Shown: piece by piece, positions 13,211 through 21,566 of the stretch
Layout: every line of letters begins with the position of its first letter
Numbering within the stretch: position 1 is the first letter of the stretch
The notes under the pieces: generated by a model
What the model was told of the DNA's origin: nothing
The model's database searches: none
Seen by the model: the letters and a program-made list of their open reading frames with translations, nothing else
Source: an uncultured Bacilli bacterium
GTDB taxonomy: Bacteria; Bacillota_I; Bacilli_A; RF39; UBA660
Length of the DNA stretch: 32,946 nt
NCBI GenBank assembly: GCA_947632455.1
Contig: CANRPK010000013.1
Coordinates: 1 to 32,946, forward strand
Direction of reading: 5' to 3'
Program-made: the position numbers and the translations under genes

Positions 13211-13444
13211 TTATAAATCTACCAAGATAACATCTTCACCTATCTTAACTATTTGTTTAATAGTTACACTTACTTCATTATCGTTTTTAAATAATCTTTT
13301 AAAAAAATGTTTTTGCATAACAATAAAATAATTAATATTACCCTCAGGAGTAATATCAGCATCAGTTATTACTCCTAGATGTTTACCATCTTCAATATTA
13401 ATTACCATTTTTAGTTGTAAATCACTTAAACGCATATACTTCAC
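13211..13444 (-). CDS. YlmC/YmxH-family PRC-barrel sporulation protein
   Basis: A 77-residue protein folding as one PRC-barrel (RLSDLQLKMVINIEDGKHLGVITDADI...). The family has two members in Bacillus, YlmC and YmxH, both linked to sporulation, with no known biochemical activity. In Bacillus ylmC lies a little downstream of sigG, and here it is two genes downstream of sigG, which favours YlmC. GGGTGA lies five bases before the ATG. It lies 30 bases downstream of the unknown gene at 13475. Confidence 0.85.
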   Translation of the reverse strand: MKYMRLSDLQLKMVINIEDGKHLGVITDADITPEGNINYFIVMQKHFFKRLFKNDNEVSVTIKQIVKIGEDVILVDL

Positions 13445-13474
13445 CCTTAATTAAATATACGTTAAATAAATGAT

Positions 13475-14419
13475 TTAATGATTTTTCTTTTGTTGAAGTT
13501 TTAATTCTTGAGCTAATAATTCTTTAGTTATAGTAGGATTAGTACTTAATACTTCTTTTTCATAAAGAGTATGTTCTTTTTTTAACTTAGCTAAAATATC
13601 TTTTAGTGTTAATAAATGTTTACGCATATTATCAAAGTTTGCATTAGATGAATTATCTAAAGTAGCAGTTAAAGAATTTAGAGTACTATCTAATAGACTA
13701 AGATCAAGATCTAAATTAACTAGTTCATGAATTTTTTGGTTGCGGGCTTCTTCTTTACTAGTTAGGGTAACTATTCGGTCAAAAGTATCTTTTTTACTTA
13801 AAGTAAGTGGCAAAGTATGAGCATCAAAAACAAGTGAATTTAACGTTATTTCATGAGAAAAAGCATTATCAACCCGTTTAAAAAATATCTTATAATTAGA
13901 AGAGGTAGATTTATATTTTAATGTGCCTTCATAATTAGGAATAGCTTGTATGTTTGCTAAATAAGTAAAAGAAGCATTTAAAAGCATATTGGGATTAATA
14001 GTATATGATTTATTTTCAAAAATCATATATTGTTCAAAAAATATATTTTCAAAGCCTAATTTTTTTAAGCGATTTAAAATTTCTAAAATTTTAGAAAGAT
14101 CTTTTTTATGTTCTAATAAATAATTATAAAAATAATTAATTAAATTATTACATGAAACACTATATAAAAGACCGATAAAAATATGAAGGCTATAATATTT
14201 ATTAATCGCATTAATTATATCTTTATTCTCTTGATAAAATTTAGCCGCTTTAGATAATTTAGAAGAACTTTTCCCTAAAGATATTTCCTCTAATTTTTTA
14301 ATAAAATTAAAATTATATTTATAGTTCATGGCTTTATCTAGTCTTTTTTTAAAAGTTTCATAGCCATTAAGAATATGACATAAAGCAATAAGGCAATCTA
14401 TTTCAATTTTTTTTGTCAA
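13475..14419 (-). CDS. Conserved-position unknown protein between sigG and ylmC
   Basis: A 314-residue, mostly helical protein that I do not recognise. There is no signal peptide and no clear transmembrane helix, so it is probably cytoplasmic. The C-terminal third (about 235-310) is Leu/Lys-rich with heptad-like spacing and may be a coiled coil. Cysteines are few (near residues 9, 14 and 90). The TTG at 14419 is chosen because CAGGAGGG lies five to six bases before it. It lies between sigG and the ylmC-type gene on the same strand, the place where Bacillus carries ylmA, but it is not an ABC ATPase like YlmA. A role in the developing spore is possible from position only. Confidence 0.65.
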   Translation of the reverse strand: MTKKIEIDCLIALCHILNGYETFKKRLDKAMNYKYNFNFIKKLEEISLGKSSSKLSKAAKFYQENKDIINAINKYYSLHIFIGLLYSVSCNNLINYFYNYLLEHKKDLSKILEILNRLKKLGFENIFFEQYMIFENKSYTINPNMLLNASFTYLANIQAIPNYEGTLKYKSTSSNYKIFFKRVDNAFSHEITLNSLVFDAHTLPLTLSKKDTFDRIVTLTSKEEARNQKIHELVNLDLDLSLLDSTLNSLTATLDNSSNANFDNMRKHLLTLKDILAKLKKEHTLYEKEVLSTNPTITKELLAQELKLQQKKNH

Positions 14420-14473
14420 AAAAATCCCTCCTGAAATTGCCTATATTATAGCATTCATCAAAATTATTTACAA

Positions 14474-15250
14474 TTATTTTATCATTCTTTTTAAACTTAA
14501 GATTGCATTCTTTTCAATACGAGATACTTGAGCTTGACTAATATTTAGAGATTTTGCTATTTCCATTTGGGTTTTTCCCACTATATATCTAGCCATTAAA
14601 ATATCTTTTTCACGTTTTTTTATTTTAGATAAAGCTCTATTTAAAGAGATTAATAAATCTTTATCACTATTTAAATCTTTTTTATCAGCTAATTGATCCA
14701 TTAAATAAATAGTATCTCCCCCATCATTATAAATTGGTTCATAAATACTCATAGGTTCTTTTAAAGCATCTAGAGCTATAGCTATTTTATATTCTGGAAT
14801 ATTTAAGTCTTGGGCAATTAATTCATTAGTTGGATCTTGACCATATTTATTAAAATAAGCTTCTTTATAATTAATAATAGCGTAAGCTAAATCTTTAATA
14901 CTACGACTAACTCTTAGGGAGGTATTATCTCTAATATAACGTTTTATTTCGCCTAGAATTAGAGGTACAGCATAAGTAGATAATTTAAGATTATATGATA
15001 AATCAAAGTTTTCAATGGCTTTTATAAGACCTATAACCCCGACTTGAAATAAATCGTCCATATTAAATTTACCTTTATTAAATTTACGTAAGATACTTAA
15101 AACTAGTTTTAAATTACCATTAATTAGGGCCTCTTTAGCTTGCATATCCCCTTTTTGATATTTTTGAAAAAGTTCTATAGTTTCTTTGGAGGATAAAACA
15201 GTTAATTCATTAGTATTAATACCAGTTATATCTACTTTATATTTAGCCAT
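14474..15250 (-). CDS. sigG: RNA polymerase sporulation sigma factor SigG
   Basis: A 258-residue late forespore sigma factor. Region 2 (DDLFQVGVIGLIKAIENFDL...STYAVPLILGEIKRYIRD) binds core polymerase and the -10 element. Region 3 contains the hallmark EPIYNDGGD. Region 4 has a helix-turn-helix (KTQMEIAKSLNISQAQVSRIEK) for the -35 element. The N-terminal start KVDITGINT corresponds to KVEICGVDT of Bacillus SigG, which confirms the type and the start. Length is nearly the same as Bacillus (260). It is preceded by its own SigF/SigG-like promoter inside a hairpin that overlaps the ribosome-binding site. The upstream genes are an ABC transporter, not spoIIGA-sigE as in Bacillus. Confidence 0.97.
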   Translation of the reverse strand: MAKYKVDITGINTNELTVLSSKETIELFQKYQKGDMQAKEALINGNLKLVLSILRKFNKGKFNMDDLFQVGVIGLIKAIENFDLSYNLKLSTYAVPLILGEIKRYIRDNTSLRVSRSIKDLAYAIINYKEAYFNKYGQDPTNELIAQDLNIPEYKIAIALDALKEPMSIYEPIYNDGGDTIYLMDQLADKKDLNSDKDLLISLNRALSKIKKREKDILMARYIVGKTQMEIAKSLNISQAQVSRIEKNAILSLKRMIK

Positions 15251-15251
15251 T

Positions 15252-15298
15252 AAAAAACTTCCTTTCCTTTTTATTTATGGATTAAAAGAAGTTTTTTT
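15252..15298 (-). terminator. Terminator of the ABC operon / sigG leader hairpin
   Basis: On the minus strand AAAAAACTTC (15288-15297) can pair with GAAGTTTTTT (15252-15261), a 10-bp stem with a 26-base loop, ending in T. The 3' arm contains GAAG of the sigG ribosome-binding site GGAAG. It could act as a weak terminator and as a lid on sigG translation when RNA comes from upstream. The loop is long, so the strength is uncertain. Confidence 0.5.
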
Positions 15299-15302
15299 AT
15301 AC
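15273..15302 (-). promoter_or_regulatory. Candidate SigF/SigG promoter of sigG
   Basis: On the minus strand GTATA (15298-15302), 18 bases, CATAAAT (15273-15279). The usual SigG pattern, as I remember it, is GHATR - 18 - CATNHTA; the -35 and the spacing fit and the -10 matches in five of seven positions. RNA started here begins inside the hairpin loop and leaves out the 5' arm. Confidence 0.5.
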
Positions 15303-15307
15303 AGTGA

Positions 15308-15982
15308 TTAAATAGATTTTTTAGAAAATATTTTATAAGAAATATGAAAAGAAAGATAATAAAAGAAAATATTTAATATTAGACATAATATTGGAGCAAT
15401 ACTAAGTAATTTATCAAGAGTAATTAAATTATAAAGATTAGGAAATATTAATAAAATAATAAATGATAAAAAGCTTAATAAGAAGAAAATTAAGATGGGT
15501 ACTAAAACAGATTGCATACGACCTTTTTCAACGCCCCATTTATAAATACAGGGTATATCCGCGCACATTAAGAAAGAAACACTAGTAAAAGCAAGAAAAC
15601 ATATTTTTAAAGAATTAAAGAAAGAATTTATTTCATGAGTAACTAAGAGAGAAATGATTAAACTTAAAATAAAACCAAAAATTAATGATAAAAAAGAATT
15701 TAGAAAAGTAAATAAATATTTAGAAAAAACTATTTCTTTACGAGTTATAGGAAGAGATAACAAATATTTATCTATTTCAGAATTTTCATCATAAGAAAAA
15801 GTTGAAATACTATTCATACCAAAAAAGAAAAGAAAAATAATACTTCCATATACTAAGACATTAATTCTAATAGAGGCCATAGCAATAATAAAAGCAAAGA
15901 CAATTATACTAAAATAAATATTTTTTTTATAATTTTTAAAAACATATAAATCTTTTAACATAAGACCTTTTATAGTATTCAT
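15308..15982 (-). CDS. ABC-2 type transporter permease
   Basis: A 224-residue integral membrane protein with about six transmembrane helices, matching the ABC-2 family of export permeases. The N-terminal block MLKDLYVFKNYKKN and the segment SYDENSEIDKYLLSLPITRKEIVFSKYLF are typical of this family. It ends shortly before sigG and follows its ATPase by two bases, so it forms the membrane half of one exporter. The substrate cannot be read from the sequence; bacitracin-type antibiotics, peptides or lipids are family possibilities. Confidence 0.85.
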   Translation of the reverse strand: MNTIKGLMLKDLYVFKNYKKNIYFSIIVFAFIIAMASIRINVLVYGSIIFLFFFGMNSISTFSYDENSEIDKYLLSLPITRKEIVFSKYLFTFLNSFLSLIFGFILSLIISLLVTHEINSFFNSLKICFLAFTSVSFLMCADIPCIYKWGVEKGRMQSVLVPILIFFLLSFLSFIILLIFPNLYNLITLDKLLSIAPILCLILNIFFYYLSFHISYKIFSKKSI

Positions 15983-15984
15983 AT

Positions 15985-16836
15985 TTAAACTCCTTTAACT
16001 ATTAAAAGCATTAATTCTTCTAAGCTTGGTTTTCTTATATTTAGATGGGGATATTCTTCCATAAATTTAGTTTTATCCATGATTAATAATAAACAAGTAT
16101 CTTTATATTGTAGAATTTTAGAATAAGCATTTTTATTAATAGTAGATAGATCAGTTTTAGGTAATTCAACTAAACCATAGCTATTATCTATTACTTCTTT
16201 TTTTGTATCTAATATTATTTTACCTTCATCCATAAAGATAATTTCATCAGCGATATGTTCTAAGTCACTAGTTATATGCGTAGTAATTAAAATAGAATTA
16301 GTATTATTGCTTACAAATTTAGAAAACATATCTAATATTTCATAACGAAAAATCGGGTCTAAACCATTAGTTGGTTCATCTAAAATTAAAAGTTTGGGTT
16401 CATGAGAAATAGCGCATATAACTTTTACTTTCATTTTCATGCCATTAGAAAATTCTTTTAAAGAACGATTAGTGGGTATTTTAAATTCTTTAACATATTT
16501 ATAAAATTGTTTTTCATTCCAATTATGATAAAAATGGCGCATTAAGTTATTAATATCATGAACATTTAAGATGGGTGAAAAGAAACTATCATCTAGCACT
16601 ATACCTATTTGTTCACGTTCTATTTTAGTTAATTCATGATTATCTTCATTAAAAATTTTTATTTGACCATCATAATTAATTAAATTTAAAATAGCTTTAA
16701 TCGTGGTAGTTTTACCTGAGCCATTTTTACCTATTAGACCAATAATTTTACCGGCGGGTAATTTAAAATTTAATTTATTTAATTTAAAATCAGGATATTC
16801 TTTAGTTAAATTGTTTACTTCTAAATTATATTTCAT
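15985..16836 (-). CDS. ABC transporter ATP-binding protein
   Basis: A 283-residue ATPase. From this start it shows Walker A GKNGSGKT (about 36-43), the signature EFSNGMKMK (a divergent LSGGQ, common in BcrA-like exporters), Walker B LLILDEPTNGLDP, and the H-loop ILITTHIT. The C-terminal 80 residues have no recognised motif. The ATG at 16836 is chosen because GAGTGAT lies five bases before it; a GTG at 16845 is inside that site. Partner of the permease at 15308. The pair lies between priA and sigG. Confidence 0.9.
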   Translation of the reverse strand: MKYNLEVNNLTKEYPDFKLNKLNFKLPAGKIIGLIGKNGSGKTTTIKAILNLINYDGQIKIFNEDNHELTKIEREQIGIVLDDSFFSPILNVHDINNLMRHFYHNWNEKQFYKYVKEFKIPTNRSLKEFSNGMKMKVKVICAISHEPKLLILDEPTNGLDPIFRYEILDMFSKFVSNNTNSILITTHITSDLEHIADEIIFMDEGKIILDTKKEVIDNSYGLVELPKTDLSTINKNAYSKILQYKDTCLLLIMDKTKFMEEYPHLNIRKPSLEELMLLIVKGV

Positions 16837-16869
16837 ATTTATCACTCTATTTTAAGTATATCATGAATA

Positions 16870-19047
16870 CTATAATTGTAAAGGATTTATATCTATTTCT
16901 AAGAAAGTATCTTTATTAGTACTAAAAATATTATCTAGTTCTTTTAAAGTAGGAATTATATTTTTATCAAAACGATATTTAAGGGTAATATTAAAACGAT
17001 AAACATTATTAATACGAAAATTTAAGGCAGTGGAAGGTCCTAGGATAATAGTATTAGGATCTAAATGTTTTTTTAAATAATTTAGCGTTTTAGTCGCATT
17101 ACTAGAAGCATTTTCATAGATTTTGCTCGCGATTTTAATATTAATTAAATAATAATATGGAGGATATTTTAAAACTTTACGAATAGCCATTTCATGATAA
17201 TAAAAATCCATATAAGCATTATTTTGGGCAGATATAATGGTATAATTATCGGGATTATAAGTTTGAATTATTACTTTACCAGGATTTTTACCACGACCTG
17301 AACGTCCAGATGCTTGAGTTAAAAGAGCAAAAGTTCTTTCACTACTTCTAAAATCAGGAATGTTTAGGGTGGTATCAGCATTAACTATCCCAACTAAAGT
17401 ACAATTTGGAAAATCAAGGCCTTTACTAATCATTTGAGTACCAATTAATATATCATACTTGCCTTCTTTAAAAGCAGTAATAATTTTATTTTGACTTCCT
17501 TTATTAGTGGTAGTATCGGCGTCCATTCGAATAACTCGGGCTTGATATTTTTCGGCAATAATATTTTCTAATTTTTCAGTACCTAAACCTAAATAATTTA
17601 AAGATTTTTCATGACATTTAGGGCAAATATCATCTTTTATTTTGGTATAGCCACAGTAATGACATCTTAGAGTATTAGAAGTTTTATGATAAGTAAGCGA
17701 TATCTCACAATTTGGACATTTATAAGTATAACCACAATTACTACAAGTTATAGTTGTAGAAAAACCACGTCTATTTAAAAGTAAAATTATTTGTTCTTTT
17801 TTATTTAATGTTTCTTTAATACTTTGATCTAATAGTTCACTTATAATAAAGTTTCGTTTTTGTTGTTCTAAAGTCATATCAACAATAATACTTTGAGGTA
17901 ATTCTTGATTATTAGCGCGATTTTTTAAAGTTAAAAGTTCATAGTTACCTTTTAAAGCTCTAGCCATACTTTCAAGGCTTGGAGTGGCACTTCCTAAAAT
18001 AAGAGGAGCTTGATAATATTCACATCTTTTTTTAGCTATATCAAGAGCATTATACCTAGGAGTAGTATCTTGTTTATAGGTCTCACTATGTTCTTCATCA
18101 ACAATTATTATACCAATATTTTCTAAAGGAGCAAAAACAGCACTTCTTGTGCCAATTACAATTTGAACATCTTTATTTAATATTTTTAAGTATTCATCAT
18201 ATTTTTCAGTTTTGGATAAACCACTATGGAGAATAGCTACAGACTTACCAAAATAAGAATAAAAAATGTTGATTATTTGTTCAGTTAAACTTATTTCAGG
18301 GACTAATAACAAAGCGGTCTTTCCCCTTTTTAAAACTTCTTTAATTAAACTGATATAAATAAGAGTTTTTCCACTTCCCGTGACGCCATAAAGTAAATGA
18401 GTTTTAGAGGTATTTAAATTTTTTATAATATGATCATATACATTTTGTTGTTCGGGATTTAATTTTTGAGCAGTAATTATTTCTTGATCATTATTTAGAC
18501 GATATACTTTTTTGGCGGTTATTTTAATTAAACCTTGTTTAGTTAATTCTCTTATCGCAGGACTATCAAATTCTTTTTTATTTAGCTCTGGTTCATCTAA
18601 TAATCTTTCTAATATATTTACTTTTTTACCGCGATGAGTATGAATATATTCCATGATGATATTGGGATTAGCATTGAGTGAAATATAATATTCATATTTA
18701 TTATAATCATTTTTTTGATTTTTAATTTTTAGGGCACTCGGTAACATTGTTTGATAAGCAGTAATTAAGTTACATAAAGTTACCTCTTTTAAATATTTAC
18801 CTAAGGCTAGTAATTCAGAATTTAACACTAAAAATTCATCTTCGATACGAGCAATAGATTTTAATTCATATGTTTCATTATAAGTATTAGTTAATTCTAA
18901 AACTATACCATGAACTAAATTAGTATTAAAAGGTACTAATACTTTCATGCCTACTTTTATTTTAGCTTCTAGTTCGGGAGGAACTAAGTAAGTAAAAGAT
19001 TTATCAAGAGCTTTAATAGGATATTCAATAACACAATAAGCATACAT
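16870..19047 (-). CDS. priA: Primosomal protein N', replication-restart helicase PriA
   Basis: A 725-residue cytoplasmic 3'-5' helicase that recognises stalled forks and reloads DnaB. An N-terminal DNA-binding domain (1-100) precedes Walker A GVTGSGKT (221-228), DEEH (317-320), and a cysteine-rich zinc-binding region (CSNCGYTYKCPNCE...CHYCGY...CPKCHE, eight cysteines). Helicase motifs GTQMISKG and QASGRSGRG complete the set. The length is near 730-800 for the family. AAAGGAGG precedes the ATG, and an extended -10 promoter lies just upstream. This window also encodes DnaB, the helicase that PriA reloads. Confidence 0.97.
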   Translation of the reverse strand: MYAYCVIEYPIKALDKSFTYLVPPELEAKIKVGMKVLVPFNTNLVHGIVLELTNTYNETYELKSIARIEDEFLVLNSELLALGKYLKEVTLCNLITAYQTMLPSALKIKNQKNDYNKYEYYISLNANPNIIMEYIHTHRGKKVNILERLLDEPELNKKEFDSPAIRELTKQGLIKITAKKVYRLNNDQEIITAQKLNPEQQNVYDHIIKNLNTSKTHLLYGVTGSGKTLIYISLIKEVLKRGKTALLLVPEISLTEQIINIFYSYFGKSVAILHSGLSKTEKYDEYLKILNKDVQIVIGTRSAVFAPLENIGIIIVDEEHSETYKQDTTPRYNALDIAKKRCEYYQAPLILGSATPSLESMARALKGNYELLTLKNRANNQELPQSIIVDMTLEQQKRNFIISELLDQSIKETLNKKEQIILLLNRRGFSTTITCSNCGYTYKCPNCEISLTYHKTSNTLRCHYCGYTKIKDDICPKCHEKSLNYLGLGTEKLENIIAEKYQARVIRMDADTTTNKGSQNKIITAFKEGKYDILIGTQMISKGLDFPNCTLVGIVNADTTLNIPDFRSSERTFALLTQASGRSGRGKNPGKVIIQTYNPDNYTIISAQNNAYMDFYYHEMAIRKVLKYPPYYYLINIKIASKIYENASSNATKTLNYLKKHLDPNTIILGPSTALNFRINNVYRFNITLKYRFDKNIIPTLKELDNIFSTNKDTFLEIDINPLQL

Positions 19048-19067
19048 ATTAATACCTCCTTTTTATC

Positions 19068-19076
19068 ATTATAACA
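19068..19076 (-). promoter_or_regulatory. Extended -10 promoter of priA
   Basis: On the minus strand TGTTATAAT, with no good -35 box at 17 bases. It lies about 20 bases upstream of the priA ATG. Confidence 0.55.
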
Positions 19077-19115
19077 CGATTTTTAATAAGAAATAAAAAA
19101 GAAGTTAAGTAGATA

Positions 19116-20021
19116 TTAAAATATTTCACTTAAACTAAAGTTACGAGATTGGATAGTACCACCCTCAATATCATAACAATCATTAATTATGAAAAAGGCA
19201 TTTTTATCAATCGTACGAATTACTTCTTTAAAATAATAGTAATCGTTAGTAGGAACTACACACATAAGTATTTTCTTAGTTTTATTAGAGTAGCCCCCTT
19301 TTCCATCTAAAATGGTAACACCTAAATGAAGATCATCAATTATCAATTTTTCTATTTCGGCATATTTTTCACTTTGAATAAAGAAGAGTTTACGTTTAGA
19401 TATACCTATAATCATACGATCTACAATAATACTAAAGATATAAGTAATAATTATGGCATACATGACTTTATTGATACCCATGACTAGACCAGCAAAGAGG
19501 ATGATAACGACACTACTGGTGAAATTTGCTCTGCCTTCAGGCATATGTAAATATTTACACATAATATGCATTATTATATCAGAACCACCGGTATTATAAC
19601 CAGTTTTATAAATTAAACCATTAGCAAAGCCATAAATAATGGAAGTAAATAGAAGAGTTATTATAAAATCATCAAAACGAAAATATGGAGCTAAAAGACG
19701 ACTTAGGGGTAAAGTAAAAGTAATCATAATTGGATATAAAATACTTCCGACTAAAGATTTTTTAGTTTTATTCCGGCCTAAAGTAAAATAACTTAATAAA
19801 AGTAATAAAGCATTAGCTACATAGATAAATATTTCATCATTCCAACCAAGCCAATCACGAAAAACAATAGCAAGACCACTTACTCCCCCTGTGACTAAAT
19901 TATATTCAACAAAAAAGAGATTATAGTTTAGAGCTAATAAAAACACTCCTATAATCATATATAATGTACGTAAAAGTCTATTACGATTACTAACAATTTT
20001 TATTATTTTTTTTATATCCAT
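19116..20021 (-). CDS. YitT-family membrane protein
   Basis: A 301-residue protein with about five to six transmembrane helices (residues about 15-205, containing the conserved VTGGVSGLAIVF and NTGGSDIIMH) followed by a cytoplasmic DUF2179 domain (about 215-295, ending RTIDKNAFFIINDCYDIEGG). Families of this type are widespread in Bacillota; transport function is suspected but unproven. The ATG at 20021 follows AAAGGAT. Transcription is towards priA with no strong terminator in between. GerQ is divergent from it. Confidence 0.9.
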   Translation of the reverse strand: MDIKKIIKIVSNRNRLLRTLYMIIGVFLLALNYNLFFVEYNLVTGGVSGLAIVFRDWLGWNDEIFIYVANALLLLLSYFTLGRNKTKKSLVGSILYPIMITFTLPLSRLLAPYFRFDDFIITLLFTSIIYGFANGLIYKTGYNTGGSDIIMHIMCKYLHMPEGRANFTSSVVIILFAGLVMGINKVMYAIIITYIFSIIVDRMIIGISKRKLFFIQSEKYAEIEKLIIDDLHLGVTILDGKGGYSNKTKKILMCVVPTNDYYYFKEVIRTIDKNAFFIINDCYDIEGGTIQSRNFSLSEIF

Positions 20022-20115
20022 GTTTATCTATCCTTTCTTCCATAATAAATTTAAATCTTTTAATTGTCAACATAAAATATTTAAAAAAACATATATTTTT
20101 TTAGAGGTGAAAATT

Positions 20116-20454
20116 ATGAATGGTAATTTTTTTAGTACGCCAACTTTTCCTACAAATAATAACTTAGAAAGTCCTCCAGGAAATATTAACTATAGTAATT
20201 CAGGAAGTATGCCTATGGAACAAAGTTATATTGAAAATATTTTAAGACTTAATAAAGGGAAAAAAATAAAAGCTTATTTTTCTTATCCGGATTCAAATGA
20301 ATGGAAAGATAAAATATATGATGGAATTGTGGAAGAAGCTGGGAGAGATCATTTAATTATGAGTGATCCTAAAACGGGAGATTGGTATTTATTAAGAATG
20401 ATTTATCTTAATTATGTTACGTTTGAAGAAAAGATAAATTATAATTATTTATAA
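20116..20454 (+). CDS. gerQ: Spore coat protein GerQ
   Basis: A 112-residue inner-coat protein. In Bacillus it is needed for proper location of the lytic enzyme CwlJ and is cross-linked by transglutaminase. The N-terminal 30 residues are Asn/Pro-rich and disordered. The conserved core begins at SMPMEQSYIENILRLNKGKK and includes AGRDHLIMSDP.TG.WYLL and YLNYVTFEE. It is shorter than Bacillus GerQ (181) because the variable N-terminus is short. The frame stays open 32 codons upstream, but GAGGTG lies directly before the ATG at 20116. A CATATATT (20090-20097) upstream resembles a SigE -10, with only a weak -35. Confidence 0.92.
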   Translation: MNGNFFSTPTFPTNNNLESPPGNINYSNSGSMPMEQSYIENILRLNKGKKIKAYFSYPDSNEWKDKIYDGIVEEAGRDHLIMSDPKTGDWYLLRMIYLNYVTFEEKINYNYL

Positions 20455-20484
20455 AAAAACGTTTTTTGAAACGTTTTTTATTTT
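20454..20484. terminator. Bidirectional terminator between gerQ and the unknown gene
   Basis: An 11-bp stem (AAAAAACGTTT with AAACGTTTTTT) and a 4-base loop, with T-rich tails on both strands. It lies where the two convergent genes end. Confidence 0.8.
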
Positions 20485-21446
20485 GTTCTTTGTAAGCTAT
20501 AATCTGTTTTTTGATTTTTGATTTGAGCTTGAATAAAGTCTGGTAAATCTTTTACTTGAACATAAATATTATTTAGAAGTGGTGAGGCTTCCTGTTTTAA
20601 TACTTCTGTGGCAATCTTAGAAGAACCACTACTAAATACTCGGCCATCACTTAATTTAATTAATTCAAAATCTTTAATATGATTATCTAGGCTATAAATA
20701 TCTAGGCCATTAAAAGAAATATCAACATAAAAATCACAATTAGATGGTCTTATTTTAGTCGCAGTGGCATTTTGATATTTAGCAAATTCACTAATTTCAA
20801 GATAATAATTTAATAATTCTTCTTTAAGCGTAAACAATATTTGATTAGCATAAGGATTATTAGAACTAATAATTTTAGGCTCATTATGAACAAATTTTAT
20901 TATTATTGTTTGATCTGGATAATTCTTAAGGCCTAAAGTTAAAGTTTCATTATGAAAATCATATTTTATAATTTGTAATTCTTTATTAGATAAATGACTA
21001 ATTAAATTATTAAAGCGTAATGCATATTTAAACTTAATATTTAAATATGCATAATTAATTTCATGTAAAATATTAAATATAGTATCTAAGTTAACTAAAT
21101 CAGGTTGATTATAATTATCACTTTTTAAAGTATCAATAGCTTCTAATAAAGAAGATACGGTATTTAATTTAAAATGTCTAGTTTTAGGTTCAATAAAGTT
21201 AGTTAAACAAATTTCTTTATTAGTGTAAAAATATACTTTTTCTTGAACAGGATTATAAGCAATTTCATAAAAAGTAACATTTTTATTTAGCTTAATAATA
21301 TTCGCTACATATTCTAATAATTTAGAAGGATTAATATTAGTAATACTAGTTAAGCAATACTTTTTACTTAACTCCTCATTAATTTGACTAGTAAAAACTA
21401 TTTCATTTTTTAAAACATTTTTAGAATTATTTTGGGGTATAAACAT
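20478..21446 (-). CDS. Unknown cytoplasmic protein
   Basis: A 322-residue protein with no recognised family, no signal peptide and no transmembrane helix. It is Asn-, Leu- and Lys-rich. It has a regular alternation of short strands and helices over residues 15-130 and a DGRVFSSGS segment near 270. The ATG at 21446 is chosen because GGGAGG lies 10 bases before it; a TTG at 21455 would start only one base after that site. It is convergent with gerQ and divergent from the LemA-like gene, and stands alone as a single transcription unit. Function unknown. Confidence 0.65.
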   Translation of the reverse strand: MFIPQNNSKNVLKNEIVFTSQINEELSKKYCLTSITNINPSKLLEYVANIIKLNKNVTFYEIAYNPVQEKVYFYTNKEICLTNFIEPKTRHFKLNTVSSLLEAIDTLKSDNYNQPDLVNLDTIFNILHEINYAYLNIKFKYALRFNNLISHLSNKELQIIKYDFHNETLTLGLKNYPDQTIIIKFVHNEPKIISSNNPYANQILFTLKEELLNYYLEISEFAKYQNATATKIRPSNCDFYVDISFNGLDIYSLDNHIKDFELIKLSDGRVFSSGSSKIATEVLKQEASPLLNNIYVQVKDLPDFIQAQIKNQKTDYSLQRTK

Positions 21447-21538
21447 ATTTTCCAAACCTCCCTTTACATTGAAATTGTTTTTATTAACTTAATTGTAACA
21501 TATAAAAAGATTATTGCCTAGGAATTTTCATAAAAATA

Positions 21539-21547
21539 TGCTATAAT
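21539..21547 (+). promoter_or_regulatory. Extended -10 promoter of the LemA-like gene
   Basis: TGCTATAAT lies 20 bases upstream of the ATG. No good -35 is seen at 17 bases. Confidence 0.6.
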
Positions 21548-21566
21548 TTTTTTAAGGTGGTAGAAG

